This document shows, piece after piece, positions 56,691 to 64,000 of a stretch of DNA of 64,000 bases. The position numbers and the translations under genes are program-made. The notes beneath the pieces were generated by a model. It saw only the letters and a list, made by a program, of their open reading frames with translations, was not told where the DNA came from and searched no databases. Position 1 is the stretch's first letter. Each line of letters opens with the position of its first letter. Where the stretch lies: assembly GCA_038380435.1 (NCBI GenBank), contig JAWZYU010000034.1:6864704-6928703 (forward strand), in the 5' to 3' direction. The DNA is from Ryuthela nishihirai (Eukaryota; Arthropoda; Arachnida; Araneae; Heptathelidae).

Positions 56691-58511
56691 CTTCTGTGAT
56701 CAAATTATTTCTGAATTTTTCTTTTTAAATAATGAAATGCTTGTTGTAAAGATATTTAAAAATTTTATATTTCAATTGTGATCTCATGTCAAATCTTTGT
56801 TTTACATGGTTGGCATTGTTTTAGTAGGTGCAAATTCAGTTTTATATGTATATTATATTGATAAATTAGCTCTTAATGGAGTTATTTATGCTGATAAGAA
56901 TTGTTCACAAAACAATGGCAATAATCTACTACAACATTTTGGTGGCTTTCTGTGATAAGTGATCATCAGATTAAAACACTTGTCAAATGAGAAAGTAAGC
57001 TAATTTACTGAGAGGACATATAATGTTTAAAAAGGTAATATCATTGAAACAGTTTAGAGTAAAAATTAGAGTGAAAAACAAAAGGTATTACACTAAAAAA
57101 AAGGGCAGGTATAAATAGTTCAAATCCCTGATAAAGTATGGTCACTTACCAAGGAATATCATCTTTGCAGTATCTCACCTCTGACTCTTTATACGGTATG
57201 GATTCTGTATTTATATTTTGTCTATATTCTGTGGACATTTAATTTTCAATTAATGTCTTTTTATGGCATCCGGTTTCCCAAAGCATGTTTAAGAAAATCT
57301 AGATTTTCTTCAAATTTTCTTCAAAAATTTAGTTGCACACTGGCTATTTTCATCATAATTAAACTAGCAGACATACCATATAAATGGCCTTCAAAAGCAA
57401 GCTTAAAACTCGCTTTTTTTGTCTTGCTTTATGCTATTGACTACAGGTGTATTTATTGATATATATTAAGTAATGTGTAATATCAATGAAATAAAATTTA
57501 AAACAGTATCGAAAATAAGTAGAGAAACAGTTATTGTAGTTTAGTGCATTGTTTCAGTAATTAATAGGGTTTTTGTTTTATTAATGATAATACATCATAG
57601 AATAGATTTTCTAAGTGGCTGTTATAAGGTTATTACTAAAGCAGTTTAAACATGAACTCTTTCAGCATTATTTGTTGTTTGTACCATTTACTGTGTTCAA
57701 AATCAGAATAATACTATATAGATTAATAATTCGATTTTCAGCTTGAAATGTTGCTGTACAGTAATGAAACATTGAATGTAGTACCTTAGCATTATGTCAT
57801 AGCATCAGAGTCATTTATGATTATACAGATATGTTGTTTATACTAAGCATCACAATGAATATAACTGCATCAATTTATCTTGGGCTATTTGTTGCAAAGT
57901 AAAACCAATGACGTATATAAGCAAACTTATCTACTTTTAAGCTATAAAATATGTCCTTCTGATATTCCCAAAAATTCCATTGAAAGTTGGAAGTTTTAAA
58001 ATCATGTTGCTACTTAAATCGTAATTAACACATAATACAGTTTCTGTCAAGTTAAATTTTGAGGATTTTCATTTTAATGACCCTTTCATTCACATTTATG
58101 ATGTGCAAATGGCCTATTTTGATATAAATGTTTTTTATTTAATATGGTGCTAAACTTGCAATTATTATTAATATTTACTTCTTCATTTGAGAAATCCTGT
58201 ATCATAGCTCATATGTAATCCTTTGTTAAACAGTTCTTATCTTATTTTCACCTACTTTATCTATGCATTTTAATGTTGACCATTATTCTTTTGATCTGAG
58301 TTTTTTATCGCAAACACTAGTTCGAATATAAAGAAACTGTTTCTACAAAATTTTATGTGATGTGTACAGAATACTTCAATAATTTAATTCAAATGAAGAA
58401 GAGAATAGTTTTACTCTAACATTGCAAAAAATTAATCATTCAAATTGAAAAAACTTTTAAATGCCTCTATTTAGCTGCTATTTTTAGATATTATTTAGTA
58501 ACATACTCTGG
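56691..58511. other. Downstream of spastin, AT-rich
   Basis: No gene, RNA or element recognised. The longest frames have no domain. Confidence 0.45.
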
Positions 58512-58660
58512 GTAAGGCATGGATGTATGTGGATGTATGTGTCGTTTTTCTGCTGAGGTCCTGCCATCCTCTCAGACCTTCTATTATGGCATATAAACTG
58601 ACAGCTCCTGTCAGACCTCTGTGGCAAAGCAGCTGCTTGAGGGGGTATTTATTTATTTTA
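58512..58660 (+). mobile_element. SINE2, 5'-truncated
   Basis: Starts at 'gggtaaggcatggatg' with a short 'atggatgt' duplication, then 'cgtttttctgctgaggtcc', 'gcagctgcttgagggggtat' and an ATTT tail. The tRNA head is absent. Confidence 0.88.
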
Positions 58661-59198
58661 TTATTATGCATGTTACAGTATTATTTACAAAAGTATTACA
58701 GCTGATCATTATTATGGATTAGCACTAAAATGAAAAAGGAAAAATTTCAGTTAAGTGGGTATTTTTCAGTAGATCCCCCAATATGTCATATTCACAAATT
58801 ATGGGGTTATTATTTTTGAAGCTGCTCCTGATTCAGAATCATTTTAAACAAACTTTTCAGCTACTCTATATTTATTTACATTCAATCTCTGTTGCCACAG
58901 GCTTTATTATGCAGCACATATTTTCCTTTTTTTTTGTTTCGAATTTGCCTCTTATTTACTTTTTATCATTTATGGTAATAAAATATAGCATATGCATTTG
59001 ATAAATCCTTCCTTAAAAGTTCTCATCTTTTTATAACTTTGCACACAACCCTTTGGCAACATCCCTTACTCGGAATTATTTCATTTTCTCCCATCTCTTG
59101 CAACTTTATCTTTTTGATTATGCATGATGTATGAAGTATGATCTTTCAGTTTGTCTGAAGCTTTCATCTCTGTAGTATGGATCACTTCTTTCTTACAT
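58661..59198. other. AT-rich, nothing recognised
   Basis: No gene or element seen between two SINE2 copies. Confidence 0.4.
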
Positions 59199-59406
59199 AA
59201 ATAAAATAAATAAAAATAAATACCCCCTTAAGCAGCTGCTTGCCACAGAGGTCTGACAGGATCCTGTCAGTTTATATGCCACAGTAGAAGGTCTGAGAGG
59301 ATGGCAGGACCTCAGCAGAAAAACGACACAAACAGCCATGCCTTACCCGGGGCTCGAACCCAGGTCCCGTAGATCAGTAGCCAAGTGCGCTAACCACTCG
59401 GCCACG
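59199..59406 (-). mobile_element. SINE2, full length, minus strand
   Basis: From the tail '(aaat)n' through 'caagcagctgcttgccac'-type sequence, 'gacctcagcagaaaaacgac' and 'ggggctcgaacccaggtc' to 'aaccactcggccacg'. Little diverged from the 50947 copy. Confidence 0.92.
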
Positions 59407-61489
59407 TCTTTTTTTATTGCTACTATACATTTTGTGATAAGTTTTTTTTCCATTTTTCTCTTTGCAATGTACATGTGTTCTATATACACACACACAGCTG
59501 CCACTTTTTTTCACCTTTATATATATATCAAAACTTCAGATGTTGTCCATATCTGATACTAGATAGAATATGCTTCATTTCATGCCAAACAGTAAAGACA
59601 GAAGATGGTAGAAAAAAGGGATTTCAAAGTATCAGATTCATAACAGAAAAAAAGGATTTTGGCATCCTAACTTGGTTAACTAATAATTGTTTTTACTAAA
59701 TTATCTTTGTGAGATTGCTATTCCTAATTAAATAGAATGACAACAACAAATAAAAGAAACACTTTTGTCTTTACAGGGAGATTATTTTTACTACTTCATT
59801 GCCACTATCAACATGGTAACTGTTGGAAACCATTTTCATGCTGTGGTCAAATTCTGTGAAATCAAAAAATAAATGACTCTAAGTGTGGTACAAGTGCCTG
59901 TTTTTGCGTGTGCTTTTGCATGGTCTAAAATTTTGATGGAGATTATAATTCTATTATTCACTATTAATTATCAAACAAGTAAGGTCCGTGTCTTCTGCTT
60001 TAGATTTTTCCTATTGGACTTTCTTGACATCAACTATGGCTTTATGGAACTAATTCAGCCACCTAAAATAATTTCCTCGTGTGAAAAATAACCTGCTCTC
60101 CTGCTCAAAGGTTCCAGAAGTTCAGGATTTGATATATGAGATATCTTTCCACTGATACTGTAATCTGTTGAAAAATATATGAAGGCAGCTAGGTTTATAT
60201 TCACACTTATCAGTGTTACACTGTGCTTAAAAGAGTGAAGGGAAAAACAAATTCTTCAACTCAAGTTACAAAATATTTTCACCTTGGCACAGGTTTGTAC
60301 TTTGAAATTGTGTTGGACTTTTTCTTCATTTATGTAATAATATAGGATATCATTACAGATGGAAGCAAATTTTAAACTTTGACTGGCAGAAAAATACTAA
60401 AAAATGTTTAATGGGCTGCTTTGCTTATATTGATAAGCAAATCAGCTTATCAATATAAGCCATAAAAATATCAATTATCAATATATATCCATTAAAAAAA
60501 TTATCCTCTCAAGCAATTGCTTGCCACTAAGATCTACAGCTAGAACATGCTCCAAACACATGTAAAACGTAGTACATTTCTCAACTGGGGTGAAGCAAAA
60601 AATTTGAGCAACGATAGAAAATTAAAAAAAAGTTAATTACTCTCAGAATTCATTAACAGAGTTTTAAATTAGGTTTTTAAATTTTTTATTTGATCTTTGT
60701 ATAAAGTTTGAATTTATTATTATTAATCTTGAAGTTTTCTGTGAGCAAGAGATGGGGAGCACAATTTATTTTCAAGGGTGATGCAAAGATAATGCAACTG
60801 AAAATGGGCTGCCATGAAAATATGAAGGAAACAGGGTTATATAAAGAAAAGCAGTTGAGAACCTTTAAAGATGAACATCCTAACTCATCAGCACATAATA
60901 AATGAAATCTGCTGAAAACTCAACCTGAGCTCATTAGATTCAATTGCAGCTCATTAGAAACAGTTCAGGAACATAAACTGCACTTCAGATTGTTAGATCT
61001 CATTTGTACAATTCGTGTTTTAGGTTACGAATTGAAATGTTTGCTTCGAAGCCGACCTGCTTGTACAGTAAGGTAACCAATTTTTTAGGAAGCTGAAAAG
61101 TGACAATTTTTCAATAAGAAAACAACATTTATCTTAATATTTTTCAATGTCTGCATATATGGATAGGCAGGAATATGGTTGGCATTTGTTAGATCCAGCC
61201 TGGGCAGACTTTTGCAAAAGCTACTTCTAATTTTCCCAGAAAGCTCACCACATATTTAATTTTTTTCCGTTATATATGGGAAAGCACAGGAAGTAAAACT
61301 ACAATTTATAATGCTAATAATAACAAATAAAAACAAATCTCATAAGCCAAGAACAAAATGTTATTTATTTGCAATAAAATGACAACAAAACTAATAATAA
61401 AACTATATAACAAATATTGTCCAAATATTATTTGTGAATTCAATATAACAATTTAAGGAAGAAATACATAAGTTTATTAAGTTGACAAT
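59407..61489. other. AT-rich intergenic, little recognised
   Basis: Contains the hairpin at 60423-60460 and a SINE2-like scrap at 60495-60530 ('caagcaattgcttgccac', minus). Otherwise nothing supported. Confidence 0.4.
60423..60460. repeat. Hairpin with 16-bp perfect arms
   Basis: 'gcttatattgataagc' (60423-60438) pairs exactly with 'gcttatcaatataagc' (60445-60460); loop of six. Confidence 0.88.
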
Positions 61490-62390
61490 GAAGACTTGCA
61501 CTGCATGCTGTCTACCAGTTTTGCAATTTTTGGTATATGATTAATAACTGCTAAGCTTAAACACAAATCCAAGTGCTCATCTGTGAGATGGGAATGATAA
61601 TTTGACTCGATGATATTTATTATCGAGAAGGTAAACTAGCATAAGTAAGTGGAATGCATAGATAAGGATATTTTTCATCGCTGATTAGATTCGATAAATG
61701 AACGTCAGAACTATGCGCTTTTCAGTGTGTCACTTTGAAGAAGGTCTTTTATGATAATAGATGAATCCAATGAAAATAAAGTATTTATCCTTGCCCTCAC
61801 ATTGTCCACATCAACAATGCCAAAGGATTAAAACATGGACAAAACAACTGGTTCCAGTTTTGTGAATTCTTGGAACTTTCTTTCAGATTCAGACCAAAAC
61901 ACTGTTATTTACCTCATTCTTTAACAATTCGTCAGACCTAGTTCAGAAATTTTCAAGTTCATTCTTCATTAGCAGGGAAGATATTAACCATGTTTTTTAA
62001 ATAATTAACAAAGCCAATCATTTCAGCAGTTGTTCTGTATTTTCCTTGCAATTGTAAATGAAATTCATTGATGTAGTTAATAATGTGTACAAGGGAAGCT
62101 AAACCCTCAGCTTGTCAGGATCATTAAGTTAAACAAACACCTCATCTCTTGCTATCAAAAACTCCTTAACCTTGTGCAATAGGTTCTGAACCTTTGTAAA
62201 AATTCAGCCCTACTTAACCAGTGAACATCATCTTAACCAGTGATCTTATATCTGATGATATAAGTTTCCCATGTTCAGATTCATTTGTTTCTAGTTGGAA
62301 CCTAAACATTCGCCTCTGAAGACTTGTTCCTCAAATAAATAGTGTTTGCAATTTTCATACAGATATCCATAATGTGTTGCATGTTCAAGA
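61490..62390 (-). pseudogene. hAT-type transposase remnant (GTF2IRD2/ZBED-like)
   Basis: Minus strand, several frames. 'DDVHWLSRAEFLQRF' (usual W-L-S-R-G-x-V-L-x-R) lies about 62160-62240. Farther on are 'FTFSIINIIESNYHSHLTD' and 'EHLDLCLSLAVINHIPKI' with 'AKLVDSMQCKS' (usual F-S-x-M-N-x-x-K-S-K-Y-R-S-R-L-T-D-E-H-L), the hAT dimerisation end. Riddled with stops. The name refers to the transposon family from which those host genes arose; it is not evidence of a host gene. Confidence 0.6.
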
Positions 62391-62400
62391 TTTTACAACA

Positions 62401-62757
62401 GTCAGTAGTGTGCCAGGCTCATAATCTATAGTTCCCAGGTTCGAGTCCCAGCTGGGCCAGCATTGAGATTTATCTCTGCAAAACTCTCTGCCCACAATCA
62501 GTAAGGGACCCCATTGGGATTGTTAAGGTTGCCATCTGTTGGATGAGACATTAACCATTGCTCTGTGTGCAGGAGAGCCATACCCTGTGCATGTTAAAGA
62601 ACACTCTGGATGGCCTTGACTGGTGGCTACCATCTTTCTCCCAACAGTTGCCCAGTGGGTCCCCTTCCCAAACTTTCTATGAGCCCTCAGGGCCTTTGTG
62701 ACCTGGGAATATAGCCTATTGTGTGCAAGTAAGTGCCACTCAGCTGTAAAACAACAA
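62401..62757 (+). mobile_element. SINE1, lacking the first bases
   Basis: 'gtcagtagtgtgccaggctc', 'ataatctatag', 'aggttcgagtccc', 'gttaaagaacactctgg' and 'cagctgtaaaacaac' in SINE1 order. It lies at the 5' edge of the hAT remnant. Confidence 0.88.
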
Positions 62758-63187
62758 TCCACCTTGCTGTACCACTAAGACTTCCAGTATACTGAAGCAC
62801 ATGTAGAAAATACTTTTTGCAGTGATATTTCTTGACAGCATTCAATAATATACTTCATAGCTTCATGCATACTCATCAATTTGAAATGTTTTTCATGTTG
62901 CAGATCTACAACTTGTGCTTTTTAATAAGGTAATACTCATTAAAATCAGATAAGAAATGTGGGAGGAGTCTAATGACACACAGACAACCAGGTTAGCAAT
63001 GGTTAACTGTAAGATATAGCTAGTGTGAATTCTGCAAATTCAGGCCACTTAAATCATATGTTCAAGAAAATAAGTTACTGAACACTAAATTAAGAGCTAT
63101 CTGTGCTGAGAATATAGGTTAAAGACAGAAGTTCAATAAAGAAACTAACTTTTTTGTCTTGCAACTTCTTGGCGGCTCAGAAACATA
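62758..63187. other. Nothing clearly recognised
   Basis: The minus strand near 62790-62930 may continue the hAT relic but gives no firm motif. Confidence 0.35.
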
Positions 63188-63213
63188 GGGGGGGGGGGGG
63201 GGGGGGGGGGGGG
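63188..63213 (+). repeat. G26 homopolymer at a SINE1 head
   Basis: An uninterrupted run of about 26 G fused to 'ctcggtagcgcacc'. It replaces the 'ggggtggctcagt' start of the SINE. Confidence 0.9.
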
Positions 63214-63584
63214 CTCGGTAGCGCACCAGGCTTGTAATCTGTAGTTCCCAGGTTCGAGTCCCAGCTGGGTCAGTGTTGAGATTTATCCCCACAAAACTAC
63301 TCCCCACCCTGCCCACGGTCAGGAGGGGACACTGATGGGCTTGGAAAGGCCGCCATCTGTTGGATGGGACATTAAGCCTTGGCCCCTTGTGTGTGAGATC
63401 CATAACCTGTGCACATTAAAGAACACGATGGATGGCCTTGACGGGAGGCTACCATCTGTCTCGCAACAGCTGTTCCAGTGGATCCCCTCCCCAACCTTCT
63501 CCGAGCCTTTGGGGTCATGTGACCTGACCATATAACCCATGGTGTGCAAAAAACTGAGGTTCAGAGGTAAAACAACCCAACCCA
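63212..63584 (+). mobile_element. SINE1, nearly full length
   Basis: 'cggtagcgcaccaggcttgt', 'aggttcgagtcccagc', 'gatgggacattaagcc', 'attaaagaacacgatgg' and 'gaggtaaaacaacccaaccc'. Confidence 0.9.
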
Positions 63585-64000
63585 GAAACATTGGTTAACC
63601 TTCTTACCAGGATTGGAAGCACTGCAGAATTTACACCAATAAGTGTACACACAAAATTTCCAATTGCCAAACACTTCCTGCTTTCCTGGTCAAGAGTACA
63701 GAACTTTATTTGTGAAGCAAAGAATAGTTTTGTTTTTTGCAACAGACAGAGAAGAATCCTAGAAGCTACTCCTAGCTTTTGCAGACCTTCTCATACAAAG
63801 GCATGCGCTACTAAGATCGAAGTCACTGCTGACCACTGCCTCAGTTAGAGCTAATACAGCACACAAAGTTTGCCTTGCTGGAATAGTTGCTGGCTTCCTA
63901 ACCACTATGCCAGTTAAGTTCTTACATTAAAGGAAGTGAAAGAAAAATAAACCCACAATACTTCATTCAGGTCACTTTTTGTTCACAATGGAACTCTTAA
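63585..64000. other. Window end, nothing recognised
   Basis: An 85-codon frame at 63591-63848 (+) shows no domain and is unsupported. No element identified. Confidence 0.35.

Noticed and set aside
61490..62390. Host GTF2IRD2- or ZBED-like gene
   Set aside because: The frames are full of stops and have no intron structure; it is a hAT transposase relic.

Overview
This is a eukaryotic nuclear window, almost certainly from an arthropod. The base composition is AT-rich, there is one host gene with conventional GT-AG introns, and most of the rest is transposable-element debris. The very long introns, the tRNA-derived SINEs, the Penelope-like and RTE-like retroelements and the many Tc1/mariner and hAT relics would fit a chelicerate, but the sequence alone does not settle the species. 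Nothing here is prokaryotic.

The only host gene I can support is the 3' end of a spastin (AAA ATPase, microtubule-severing) gene on the + strand. Four coding exons are visible at 8791-8913, 36332-36402, 50712-50752 and 55503-55625, followed by the stop codon and 3' UTR. The introns are about 27.4, 14.3 and 4.75 kb, plus at least 8.8 kb of upstream intron. The 5' part of the gene, with Walker A and Walker B, lies before base 1. Almost everything from 1 to 55502 is therefore intronic.

Layout. 1-680: a dispersed repeat with 143-bp units. 1070-7693: two head-to-head Penelope-like element (PLE) copies, with an RTE/BovB-like LINE inserted into the right one. 8196-8525: a SINE whose head forms a perfect hairpin. 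9240-20090: a fragmented LINE carrying RNase H, split by a complete 9.2-kb Ty3/Gypsy LTR element (10262-19433, 4-bp target duplication) and by a SINE with a 14-bp target duplication. 20143-21759: mariner and hAT transposase remnants. 21925-23811: a second SINE split by a 624-bp GC-rich insert, then a 590-bp inverted-repeat element. 24370-25450: a mariner relic. 25910-28120: an eight-copy satellite ending at a perfect hairpin. 28-36 kb: hairpins, foldback tRNA-like repeats, a hAT MITE and more 143-bp-unit repeats. 36871-37976 and 40316-41501: two Tc1-like elements. 43-51 kb: SINEs, MITEs and another 143-bp-unit repeat. 51625-53744: an inverted Tc1 duplication enclosing a third PLE fragment. 56.7-64 kb: downstream of spastin, with SINEs and a degenerate hAT transposase.

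The window is best read as a layered record of insertions into spastin introns. Target-site duplications fix the order in several places: LINE before Gypsy, LINE before SINE, PLE before RTE LINE, mariner before SINE, Tc1 before SINE, and SINE2 before the GC-rich insert. The most unusual signals are the Cys-free GIY-YIG domain shared by all three PLE fragments, the contrast between near-identical Gypsy LTRs and broken Gypsy reading frames, the recurring near-perfect hairpins, and the unrecognised 143-bp-unit foldback family.
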